From the NCBI GenBank assembly GCA_044370375.1, contig JBILVQ010000094.1:1-11070 (forward strand): 11,070 nucleotides of DNA, read 5' to 3'. Made by a program: the position numbers and the translations under genes. Origin of the DNA: JBILVQ01 sp044370375 (GTDB taxonomy: Bacteria > Bacteroidota > Bacteroidia > UBA4408). Shown in pieces: positions 1 to 5,226 of this stretch. The notes below the pieces were generated by a model that saw only the letters and a program-made list of their open reading frames with translations, did not search any database and was not told the DNA's origin. Position 1 is the first letter of the stretch; each line of letters starts with the position of its first letter.

Positions 1-1
1 G

Positions 2-67
2 CAAAAGTTTTTAGGTGGTATAAGTGAGTTACCAGCAACTGTTCGGGGCGACAGTGCTATAATTTGA
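2..67 (+). CDS. Possible 3' end of a gene cut by the window edge
   Basis: One frame is open from the left edge to a TGA at 65-67 and gives 21 residues containing GGISELPATVRGD. The composition looks protein-like, and the following AT-rich spacer resembles the tails after the other genes here. I recognise no family. With so few codons an open frame can occur by chance, so this is only a possibility. Confidence 0.22.
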   Translation, partial: QKFLGGISELPATVRGDSAII

Positions 68-95
68 CAGGTTTAAAAATTAGAAGTTGAATGAC

Positions 96-177
96 TGCCC
101 GCCTTACGTTCTTCGACATAAATTCAATAGTAACTTTAAAGTTTCATCTTCGTTTTTAGGTTTTGCGCAGGCGGACA
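96..177. repeat. Weak inverted repeat, possible third hairpin element
   Basis: A GC-rich arm, tgcccgcct at 96-104, faces aggcggaca at 169-177 and matches 8 of 9 bases as an inverted repeat. The loop is AT-rich (105-168). It sits between the possible left-edge gene and the gene at 280, the same relative place as the clearer elements at 1131-1270 and 2321-2452. The arms are short and the shared end sequences of the other two are not evident, so membership in that family is uncertain. The stretch 178-279 is AT-rich with no convincing promoter. Confidence 0.25.
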
Positions 178-279
178 ATAATTCAATATCTTAAAGGTAG
201 ACGCGCGAACTTAACGACAAAATAAAATCGAACAATTGCAAGTAACACAACGAGTGAAATCAATAAAAATTTATAAGCT

Positions 280-849
280 ATGCTAAATATTAATACACTT
301 CTTGACATTACGACTCTTTTTGGATTGAACATATTTGTTCATTTAATCCTGATAATTATTTGTGGTTTCCCCACTTATTATATCTCTCTTTGGTTTTTAA
401 AAGAATACCTAAAAGTTGATAAGGTAATAAAAACTGCAATATGGCCAATGACAATAATATTGACTCCATGGATTTACTATAGCTTTTTTATATTTGGGGT
501 TAATTTTAATAATAATCCTCCTCAAGCGAAATTCAATAAAGAAAAATGGTTTGCAAATAAGCAAATACGTCATGAACTAGTTAATGACATAATTGAAACT
601 AAAATGCTAATAGGTAAGACAAAAGCTGAAGTTCGACAAATTTTGGGTGACGATTACAACAAACATGAATCTCTTCAAGAATATTACTTTGCTGAAGTTC
701 GACAAATTTTGGATAAAGAAAATAAAAACGAACAAAGCCTCTATTGGACTTATGACCTTGGGAATAAAACATTTAACAGAGGCTATTTAGGAATTATTTT
801 CAAAGACGAAAAAGTTATAAAAGCAGAATGGTTTGGGGTATCAGACTAA
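280..849 (+). CDS. Two-helix membrane protein with BamE/SmpA-like C-terminal domain
   Basis: This 189-residue protein has two hydrophobic stretches that look like transmembrane helices (about residues 16-40 and 52-76), then a soluble tail. The tail pattern, LIGKTKAEVRQILGDDY at 110-126, then YWTYDLGN at 155-162 and IIFKDEKVI at 172-180, resembles the BamE/SmpA-like fold found in many small Bacteroidota proteins (known: IGKs..EV...LG then a Y.L strand pair). Its function is not known to me; a role in envelope or membrane interaction is inference. The oddity is a repeated AEVRQIL (116-122 and 138-144), encoded by a perfect 22-bp in-frame direct repeat at 625-646 and 691-712, as if 22 residues were inserted between the LG turn and the following strand. 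Start: the first ATG in the frame; no Shine-Dalgarno, as usual for the phylum. Codon use is AT-rich compared with the genes after 3777. Confidence 0.8.
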   Translation: MLNINTLLDITTLFGLNIFVHLILIIICGFPTYYISLWFLKEYLKVDKVIKTAIWPMTIILTPWIYYSFFIFGVNFNNNPPQAKFNKEKWFANKQIRHELVNDIIETKMLIGKTKAEVRQILGDDYNKHESLQEYYFAEVRQILDKENKNEQSLYWTYDLGNKTFNRGYLGIIFKDEKVIKAEWFGVSD

Positions 850-866
850 TACTTAATGAACGACCT

Positions 867-1025
867 AACGAACTTTTATACTTCATACTAACACAACAAA
901 ATATTTAACTGCAGACATCGAAACGACCAGTAATGACAACGCTTTTACATCGACACATTGACCCAACGACCTTTATAACTTGAAAACAACTCAACATAAT
1001 ATTTGACAGCAGACTACAAAACGAC
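867..1025. repeat. Degenerate direct repeat of about 60 bp
   Basis: Copy one (about 867-928) and copy two (about 965-1025) both begin aacga and run through tttata, a run with caacaaaatattt or caacataatattt, then gcagac and aaacgac. They are roughly three quarters identical by eye and lie 98 bp apart. A fainter third copy may begin at 1020 (aacgac, then gtaactcgaaaacaaa and caagacagac). I see no coding frame here. The stretch 850-1130 otherwise holds only this AT-rich repetitive spacer. Confidence 0.4.
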
Positions 1026-1130
1026 AAGAAAAATTTTGTAACTCGAAAACAAAGAATAAGAAAAAAACATACTTTTCAAGACAGACAAAAACTAAGTAAA
1101 CATAGTGTGACCAACAGAAGGGAAGATACA

Positions 1131-1270
1131 GCAGCTGGTAACAGCGGCTAAAAGAAATTGGCTAATTTGTGGTTCTAAAGAAAATTTATTTTACATTTGA
1201 AGTGCGGATTTCAGAATGAGGTTTTTAGTTCAAAAGCGCCAACTTCTTTTAGCCGCGGACCGTCAGGCTG
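1131..1270. repeat. Long imperfect inverted repeat (attC-like or MITE-like hairpin)
   Basis: The left arm at 1144-1162 and the right arm at 1238-1256 are inverted copies matching at 18 of 19 bases (gcggctaaaagaaattggc against gccaacttcttttagccgc). The match continues more weakly outward: cagctg at 1132-1137 faces caggctg at 1264-1270. The loop is 75 bases and carries TACATTTG (1192-1199), a match to the Bacteroidota -7 motif. The ends TAACAGCG (1139-1146) and CGCGGACCGTCAG (1254-1266) recur in the element at 2321-2452, so the two belong to one repeat family. No open frame lies inside. Confidence 0.7.
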
Positions 1271-1326
1271 TGAAATAACCTCACTTCTTCCTTAGAATAA
1301 AAAAAACATCGTCCTAAAAATCCTTA

Positions 1327-1512
1327 TCATTGAATTAGGTGCTTTTTAGCGAGGGCAGAAATTTGGACTTCATGATGATTCTCAAAATTCAACATCGGCC
1401 GTATCTCATTTAAATCAAGCCATTTTATAAAAACCGGAGAAGCCTTTTGTAATTTGGCTTCTAGGCACTCATTTTTTTGTAGGGCCGTACCGGCCCTCCC
1501 CGTAATGCAAAA
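1327..1512 (-). other. Protein-like open frame without a start, possible gene remnant
   Basis: On the minus strand a frame stays open for 61 codons from just after a TAA at 1513-1515 to a TGA at 1327-1329. Its second half reads very like protein: ASPVFIKWLDLNEIRP, then MLNFENHHEVQISALAKKH. There is no ATG, GTG or TTG near the 5' end; the only ATG would give 22 residues. I do not recognise the family. It may be the 3' remnant of a lost gene. The 5' part crosses a 7-bp hairpin (agggccg/cggccct, 1481-1497) that argues against coding there. Nothing else is seen in 1271-1530. Confidence 0.25.
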
Positions 1513-1530
1513 TTACAAAACAGAACCCAT

Positions 1531-1600
1531 TGCCCCAAGAAAATAGCCCTTTGGAATCGTTTGGAAACGTTTGGAAACGATTCCTAACGCTTATGGGGCA
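1531..1600. promoter_or_regulatory. Nested inverted repeat with three 10-bp tandem units, candidate operator
   Basis: Outer arms tgcccca (1531-1537) and tggggca (1594-1600) are perfect inverted copies. Inside them ggaatcgttt (1553-1562) and aaacgattcc (1575-1584) are also perfect inverted copies. The centre is three head-to-tail 10-bp units, tttggaatcg, tttggaaacg, tttggaaacg (1550-1579). The block abuts the -33 element at 1601, where an operator or a structured cis element would sit. What binds it is unknown; alternatively it is another small hairpin element. Confidence 0.5.
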
Positions 1601-1630
1601 TTTGGTTTTCAAGGACTTTGCTTATCTTTG
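1601..1630 (+). promoter_or_regulatory. Bacteroidota-type promoter upstream of the toxin-antitoxin pair
   Basis: TTTG at 1601-1604 and TATCTTTG at 1623-1630 are separated by 18 bases. This fits the known Bacteroidota housekeeping promoter (TTTG, about 19 bases, TAnnTTTG) with every defined base matched. Transcription would start near 1636 and give a leader of about 105 nt before the ATG at 1743. Confidence 0.6.
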
Positions 1631-1674
1631 AAACGCCCCCAAAAAAAATGTGGTTTTGTGGCGGGTAGGAGGAA

Positions 1675-1696
1675 GTTATAGGGTTATGCCTATAAC
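1675..1696. promoter_or_regulatory. 22-bp palindrome, candidate operator in the leader
   Basis: Arms gttatagg (1675-1682) and cctataac (1689-1696) are perfect inverted copies around a 6-base centre. The site lies downstream of the promoter at 1601-1630 and just upstream of the second promoter at 1708-1738, a fitting place for autorepression by the toxin-antitoxin complex. The regulator is inferred, not shown. Confidence 0.4.
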
Positions 1697-1707
1697 ACAA
1701 CAAATCC

Positions 1708-1738
1708 TTGCAAACATTGTAAATTTTTACTATTTTAG
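1708..1738 (+). promoter_or_regulatory. Second, proximal promoter giving a nearly leaderless transcript
   Basis: TTG at 1708-1710 and TATTTTAG at 1731-1738, with 20 bases between, match the TTTG/TAnnTTTG consensus except for one base in the -7 box. Transcription would begin within a few bases of the ATG at 1743, so the antitoxin mRNA would have almost no leader. Confidence 0.4.
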
Positions 1739-1742
1739 CGAC

Positions 1743-1967
1743 ATGAAACACTATTCAGAACGAATTACAATTGACTCGCAAAACAGATTTGGCAGACCTT
1801 CTATTCGTGGAATGAGAATAAGCGTTTATGACATTCTAGGTTGGTTAGCTTCCGGCATGACCATGCAAGACATTTTAAATGATTTTCCTGAATTGACAGC
1901 AGAAGATTTACAAGCTGCACTTTCCTATGCTGCCGACAGAGAACATAAAATTCTCATCGCTTCGTGA
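1743..1967 (+). CDS. DUF433 family antitoxin
   Basis: The 74-residue protein matches the DUF433 (PF04255) pattern over nearly its whole length: ERITIDSQNRFGRPSIRGMR at 6-25, the SVYDILGWLASGM helix at 27-39, then DILNDFPELTAEDLQAALSY at 43-62 and AADRE at 63-67. In this family the helical C-terminal half is a winged-helix-like DNA-binding fold, and the proteins act as antitoxins that bind a PIN-like partner and repress their own operon. I chose the ATG at 1743 because family members begin a few residues before ERITID. An in-frame GTG at 1650 would add 31 residues unlike the family and would run across the palindrome and the proximal promoter. The stop overlaps the next start by four bases (GTGA), implying translational coupling. 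Confidence 0.85.
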   Translation: MKHYSERITIDSQNRFGRPSIRGMRISVYDILGWLASGMTMQDILNDFPELTAEDLQAALSYAADREHKILIAS

Positions 1968-2305
1968 AGCTGCTTTTCGACCAGAATATTTCGTTTCGTG
2001 TCGCCAACCGACTAAAAACCATTTTCCCTGGTTGCAGTCAAGTTCGAGAATTGCAACTTGAGAACCTAAGCGACCGTGAAATATGGAATTTTGCGAAGGA
2101 AAAGCAATACACAATTGTGTCGTTTGATGCTGATTTCTATGATTTCGTCACACTTTACGGACATCCTCCAAAAATAATCTGGCTTAGAATTGGGAACACC
2201 TCCACTGAAAACTTAATAAAAGTCCTGCAAAATCACACAGACATTATTAAGACCTTTGTTCAGGACAAAAACTACTCAGCTATTGGTTGCCTAGAAATAA
2301 ACTGA
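1964..2305 (+). CDS. DUF5615 PIN-like toxin
   Basis: This 113-residue protein is the toxin partner. It begins KLLFDQNIS (residues 2-10), typical of DUF5615 (PF18480), a compact PIN-like nuclease family. Candidate metal-binding acids are Asp6, Asp37 in LSDREIW and Asp55/Asp57 in SFDADFYD; the middle strand PPKIIWLRIGN (68-78) is also typical. By family it would be a ribonuclease held inactive by the DUF433 protein; its RNA target cannot be read here. Translation starts at GTG 1964, inside the antitoxin stop, and the residues after it align with the family N-terminus, so this start is well supported. Length is normal and all expected acids are present, so it looks intact. A long inverted repeat begins 15 bases after its stop. 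Confidence 0.85.
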   Translation: MKLLFDQNISFRVANRLKTIFPGCSQVRELQLENLSDREIWNFAKEKQYTIVSFDADFYDFVTLYGHPPKIIWLRIGNTSTENLIKVLQNHTDIIKTFVQDKNYSAIGCLEIN

Positions 2306-2320
2306 CAATAAAGGCACAAA

Positions 2321-2452
2321 CCCATAACAGCGCGGTTGGGGCAATTGGCGGACACTTTTTTCTTCGGAAATATTTTTTCTTAAATTTGGCTTATGTCAAA
2401 ACGGAAATTATCGTTAGACCGCCTAATGCGCAAACGCGCGGGTCGTTAGTAA
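2321..2452. repeat. Long imperfect inverted repeat (same family as 1131-1270)
   Basis: The left arm (2330-2351, gcgcggttggggcaattggcgg) and the right arm (2419-2440) pair as inverted copies at about 17 of 21 positions with one bulge. The ends are ATAACAGCG (2324-2332) and CGCGGGTCGTTAG (2437-2449), matching TAACAGCG and CGCGGACCGTCAG of the first element. Total length, about 130 bp, is also alike. The loop carries TAAATTTG (2381-2388), another -7-like motif. A 62-codon frame across the element is a by-product of the repeat and has no family match. Confidence 0.65.
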
Positions 2453-2490
2453 GCCTAACATTTAAGTTCATATAAAAACCTATAGATACT

Positions 2491-2509
2491 TTTATGAATT
2501 TTTCATAAA
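2491..2509. promoter_or_regulatory. Palindrome just upstream of the broken GNAT-like gene
   Basis: tttatgaa (2491-2498) and ttcataaa (2502-2509) are perfect 8-base inverted copies with a 3-base centre, ending 8 bases before the GTG at 2517. It could be an operator for the two-gene module or an early stem in its mRNA. AT-rich palindromes are common by chance, so support is modest. Confidence 0.3.
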
Positions 2510-2516
2510 TTGCAGA

Positions 2517-3038
2517 GTGAAAAAAAACATACAAATCGGCCTTGAATTTGAAGTTGACAAACTGACAAATTCAATCGAAAACGTTGCTACTGGTGAGGTT
2601 TTCAATACCGTTATTGAAAAATTAGAAAGCGAGGATAAGAAACAAATCAAAAATTCAGATTGGCAATTCGATTGGCATAAAGAACTTAAAGACAGCACTA
2701 AAGAGGTTTTTTAGCTCACCACGGAAAACAATCCGATGATAATTCAAGGCTTAGTGAGTATCGAAGATAAACAGGATCATATCTTCATGCACGTGATTGA
2801 AAGTTCCAAATTTAATAAAGGGAAAGGTAAAATATACTTGGGAGTGCCTGGAAATTTGATTGCTTTTGCTTGCAAAGTATCTGTTCAAAGGTTATGATGG
2901 TTTTCTTGCATTTGATGCTAAAACCTCATTAATCAAGCATTATGAACAAACTTTAACTCAACTCATTTCCGCGGCCTGAGAATGTTTATTGAAACTACAG
3001 CAGCTTTGAAACTCATTTCACAATATTTTAAAAACTAG
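2517..3038 (+). pseudogene. Broken GNAT-like protein gene (one nonsense, two frameshifts)
   Basis: Three frames join into one protein of about 173 residues. Frame one runs from GTG 2517 (KKNIQIGLEFEVDKLTNSIE) to a TAG at 2712-2714, where the homologues I recall have Lys (AAG to TAG). The same frame then continues LTTENNPMIIQGLVSIEDKQ, DHIFMHVIESSKFNKGKGKI and YLGVPGNLIAFACKVS. An extra base near 2886 moves it to KGYDGFLAFDAKTSLIKHYE, and a missing base near 2956-2960 restores the first frame: THFRGLRMFIETTAALKLIS, ending at TAG 3036-3038. KGKGKIYLGVPGN resembles the acetyl-CoA loop of GNAT acetyltransferases, so a GNAT-like fold is likely; the substrate is unknown. Residues around the lesions are otherwise well kept, so inactivation looks recent. 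The first 65 codons alone would give a short, probably non-functional peptide. A 56-residue partner gene follows 4 bases later. Confidence 0.75.
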
Positions 3039-3042
3039 CATC

Positions 3043-3213
3043 ATGGGACTAATTAAAGAGCCAAAAGAAGTTGATCTATCAACTAAGTCTGAACCTTGGA
3101 CAGAAGAAGAGCTTATTGACTTTAGAAAACGAATGAGTGAAATAAAATTAAAAAACGCAAAGCGCAGAAAGATATATAAGCAAACCAATGCAAAGGCTAA
3201 ACAGCGTGTCTAA
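3043..3213 (+). CDS. Small basic hypothetical protein, partner of the GNAT-like gene
   Basis: The frame from ATG 3043 to TAA 3211-3213 encodes 56 residues: GLIKEPKEVDLSTKSEPWTE, then EELIDFRKRMSEIKLKNAKR, then a Lys/Arg-rich tail RKIYKQTNAKAKQRV. The N-terminal (LIKEPKEVDL) looks like an extended binding segment; the middle (22-47) is a predicted amphipathic helix; the tail is strongly basic. I recall similar small proteins following this GNAT-like family in other Bacteroidota, so the two probably formed a module (acetyltransferase plus adaptor, or toxin plus antitoxin); this is recollection and inference. Its own frame is intact although the upstream gene is broken. No signal peptide or membrane segment is present. 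It begins 4 bases after the upstream stop, which suggests co-transcription. Confidence 0.6.
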   Translation: MGLIKEPKEVDLSTKSEPWTEEELIDFRKRMSEIKLKNAKRRKIYKQTNAKAKQRV

Positions 3214-3249
3214 GGAAGGCAAGCCTGCTAACCTTTAGCCTCCCAACCG

Positions 3250-3316
3250 AAAAATCCCCTCCCGACCCATGCCGGGAAAGCTCTAACGAAAGCTTTCGGG
3301 ATAAGGGGCTATTTTG
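3250..3316. terminator. Composite hairpin ending in a T-rich run
   Basis: The outer stem cccctcccga (3256-3265) pairs with tcggg at 3296-3300 and agggg at 3304-3308, and an inner stem gaaagct (3276-3282) pairs with agctttc (3291-3297). Pyrimidine-rich ATTTTG follows (3311-3316). It lies 37 bases after the small partner gene and plausibly ends that transcript. Its long, bulged form could also mark a dispersed intergenic repeat. Confidence 0.5.
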
Positions 3317-3404
3317 CTCTATTCGGCAACTACGCTATTTCATCAACTTCTTTTAACAAACCTCCCACCACAGGGACCGCAGAAAAACGCTGAATTTTTT
3401 TTTT

Positions 3405-3412
3405 TACATTTG
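3405..3412 (+). promoter_or_regulatory. -7 element for the small lipoprotein gene
   Basis: TACATTTG matches the Bacteroidota -7 consensus and lies 19 bases before the ATG at 3432, directly after an 11-base T run. No TTTG is seen at the expected -33 distance, so the promoter is only half supported. The mRNA leader would be about 10-15 bases. Confidence 0.4.
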
Positions 3413-3431
3413 CTCAACAAATTCAATTCCC

Positions 3432-3704
3432 ATGAAAAGAAATTTTTTGTCAATTGCCTTTCTTTTTACAGTCGTTTTGTTTGGCACCGCCTGCAAAAAA
3501 TGCTACGAATGCACTACCAATTCCGCAACCGTGGTAACCACCGGTTCTTATACCACTTCTACCACCAGCAGTGGAAGTGATGAGTTTTGCGGTACCAAAG
3601 ATGAGGTAGCCACTTACGAAAAGGAAAATTCGGGCAACACCTATGCAGGTGTGCCGGGTGCTTCCACCTCTATCGAGGTAAGAACCAATTGCAATCCTAA
3701 ATAA
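3432..3704 (+). CDS. Small Cys- and Thr/Ser-rich lipoprotein, function unknown
   Basis: This 90-residue protein has a lipoprotein signal: charged MKRN, a hydrophobic core FLSIAFLFTVVLFG (5-18), then GTAC with the lipidated Cys21. The two lysines after Cys21 are usual for Bacteroidota lipoproteins. The mature part is short: CKKCYEC at 21-27, a Thr/Ser-rich stretch (28-50), EFCGTKDEVATYEKENS (51-67) and a final TNC at 85-87. Besides Cys21 there are four cysteines (24, 27, 53, 87), enough for two disulfides in the periplasm or at the cell surface. I do not recognise a named family; no enzyme motif is visible. It converges with the SusD gene and shares a bidirectional terminator with it. Start: ATG 3432, with the -7 box 19 bases upstream. 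Confidence 0.75.
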   Translation: MKRNFLSIAFLFTVVLFGTACKKCYECTTNSATVVTTGSYTTSTTSSGSDEFCGTKDEVATYEKENSGNTYAGVPGASTSIEVRTNCNPK

Positions 3705-3730
3705 TTTCCTAATTTTTTGCTGAAAAATTA

Positions 3731-3776
3731 AAACAGCGCTTCGCCTCCTGCCGGATTTGAAGCGCTGTTTCTTTTT
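3731..3776. terminator. Bidirectional intrinsic terminator between converging genes
   Basis: aaacagcgcttc (3731-3742) and gaagcgctgttt (3759-3770) form a perfect 12-bp stem with a 16-base loop. The plus strand continues into ctttttc (3771-3777); read on the minus strand the stem runs out through ttt into taatttttc. It sits 26 bases after the lipoprotein stop and 6 bases past the SusD stop, serving both. Confidence 0.85.
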
Positions 3777-5216
3777 CTAATTCTGTTCTATATCAGCGTT
3801 TCCGGCAATCTCTTCTTGCGGAATTTTGAAGAGAAACTTTCCATATTGCGATGCATCGCCTTTGCGCAATGGAAGTTGAAGTCTTCTTAAATTCATGTAA
3901 CGGTCACCCTCAAAACATAATTCCAAGCGTCTTTCAAGGGTCACCTTGGTTAAAAATTCATCCACATTGTTGGTGCTTACCGCTACAAAAGGAAACTTCG
4001 ACCGCTGCATCAATGCATTCAGCCGGTCGAGCGATTTCTGGCTCACTGAACCACTCGCCCTTACCGATGCCTCGGCACTTATCAGATACATCTCCGGCAA
4101 GCGCAATACTTGAACATTCGGGGCCGTCAGCGCTCCAGATGCACCCTTGTATTTTAAAGAGTAATAAAAGACAAAGGCATTGAAGAATAATTTTTTTCTC
4201 CTTACATCATAAACGGTATCCGGTTCATATTGGTCAACAAAAGATGGAGCAATGGTCATTAAGGCGCCCGATTGTTGATTGAAATAGCCCTGTGCAGCGT
4301 TTGATGCATCGGTGGCTACATTCACCAATTGAAAAATCGTTTCAGGTTTGCCGCCTGTTAATACCACGTTGCTGCCCGATGCCTGATAGGCATTGGCCAA
4401 ATTGGTAGAGTCGCTCAAATTGTATTTACCCGAGTTAATCACCGCATCAGCAAATTGTTCTGCTTTTGCATAATCGCCTTTGTAAAAACAAACCCTTGCC
4501 AGTAAGGCTTTTGCTGCCATGGCAGAGATGTATCCGTTGGCCGTAATTTGACCCTTGGCGCTTAATAGCACATCTGCTTCCTCCAGGTCTTTTACAATTT
4601 GTGTATAGCAATCTTCTACGCTAGAGCGGGCTTTGGCCAATCCCTGCGGACCGCTTAAGGTAGGCTCGGTTCTTAATACCACACCCGCCTGTGTGTTGCT
4701 GCCAATTTTGCTAACATCGTAAGGAAGCGCCCAAAACTGCAACAACTGAAAATGGCAAATTGCGCGGGCAAACAAAGCTTGTCCTTTGTACAATCCTTTG
4801 GTGTTTTCAAAACCGGGATCGGTAATTTTTCCTCCATCAACAGCAGCAATGATGTTATTGGCCCTGTTAATGGTGCTGTACGAATCGCGCCACATATCGC
4901 GCAAGGCACCAATCTGTACACTGGTGTTGCCACTGTATATTTCTTGGGTGCCAAACGGACTAAGTCGATTTTCCTGAACGTTGGCATCATCGGCCAATAA
5001 ATCCATATAGCCAATGGCATTGCCACCCAGCACATTGCCTGATTGTAATCCATCGTACATGCCGTTTAGGACAATGTCCAAATCTTTGGCAGTGGTGATG
5101 GCCGATTCATTGGGGATTTCTGTTGGTGGGTTCAGATCAAGAAATTTTTCGCAGGAGCTGAGGCCAACCATTAACAGAAGAACCCCGGTATATTGTTTCA
5201 TTAAATTGCTTTTCAT
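3777..5216 (-). CDS. SusD/RagB family outer-membrane lipoprotein
   Basis: This is the surface nutrient-binding partner of the SusC transporter next to it. It has 479 residues, at the short end of the family. The signal peptide ends at GLSSC with lipidated Cys22, followed by EKFLDLNPPTEIP (23-35), the classic SusD N-terminus. TPR-like helices follow: FARAICHFQLLQFW (about 148-161), AMAAKALLARVCFYKGDYAK (about 231-250), then VQVLRLPEMYLISAEA and the closing ERRLELCFEGDRYMNLRR, ending in the usual IPQEEIAGNADIEQN. All of these fit a complete gene. The substrate is unknown: no enzyme gene lies beside the pair. It starts 10 bases after the SusC stop, so both are co-transcribed. Met6 (MKQYTG) is an alternative start that would also leave a full signal peptide. 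The stop lies 6 bases from a strong terminator. Confidence 0.95.
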   Translation of the reverse strand: MKSNLMKQYTGVLLLMVGLSSCEKFLDLNPPTEIPNESAITTAKDLDIVLNGMYDGLQSGNVLGGNAIGYMDLLADDANVQENRLSPFGTQEIYSGNTSVQIGALRDMWRDSYSTINRANNIIAAVDGGKITDPGFENTKGLYKGQALFARAICHFQLLQFWALPYDVSKIGSNTQAGVVLRTEPTLSGPQGLAKARSSVEDCYTQIVKDLEEADVLLSAKGQITANGYISAMAAKALLARVCFYKGDYAKAEQFADAVINSGKYNLSDSTNLANAYQASGSNVVLTGGKPETIFQLVNVATDASNAAQGYFNQQSGALMTIAPSFVDQYEPDTVYDVRRKKLFFNAFVFYYSLKYKGASGALTAPNVQVLRLPEMYLISAEASVRASGSVSQKSLDRLNALMQRSKFPFVAVSTNNVDEFLTKVTLERRLELCFEGDRYMNLRRLQLPLRKGDASQYGKFLFKIPQEEIAGNADIEQN

Positions 5217-5226
5217 GTTGTGCAGC

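Noticed and set aside
1481..1497. The agggccg/cggccct hairpin as an intrinsic terminator
   Set aside because: No T run follows on either strand (CCCC on plus, ACAAAAAAA on minus), so termination is unsupported.
1550..1579. The three 10-bp units as a CRISPR array
   Set aside because: Units are only 10 bp with no spacers, and no cas gene is near.
1650..1742. A longer antitoxin starting at GTG 1650
   Set aside because: The added 31 residues do not fit DUF433, and the stretch contains the palindrome and a promoter match.
2287..2475. A 62-codon plus-strand frame after the toxin gene
   Set aside because: It overlaps the toxin's last codons and then translates the inverted repeat; the residues show no family pattern.
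3314..3580. An 88-codon plus-strand frame over the lipoprotein gene start
   Set aside because: It overlaps the lipoprotein gene in another frame and has no signal or family features, while the lipoprotein frame has both.
4673..5053. A 126-codon minus-strand frame inside the SusD gene
   Set aside because: Same strand, shifted frame; the SusD frame is continuous with all family landmarks.
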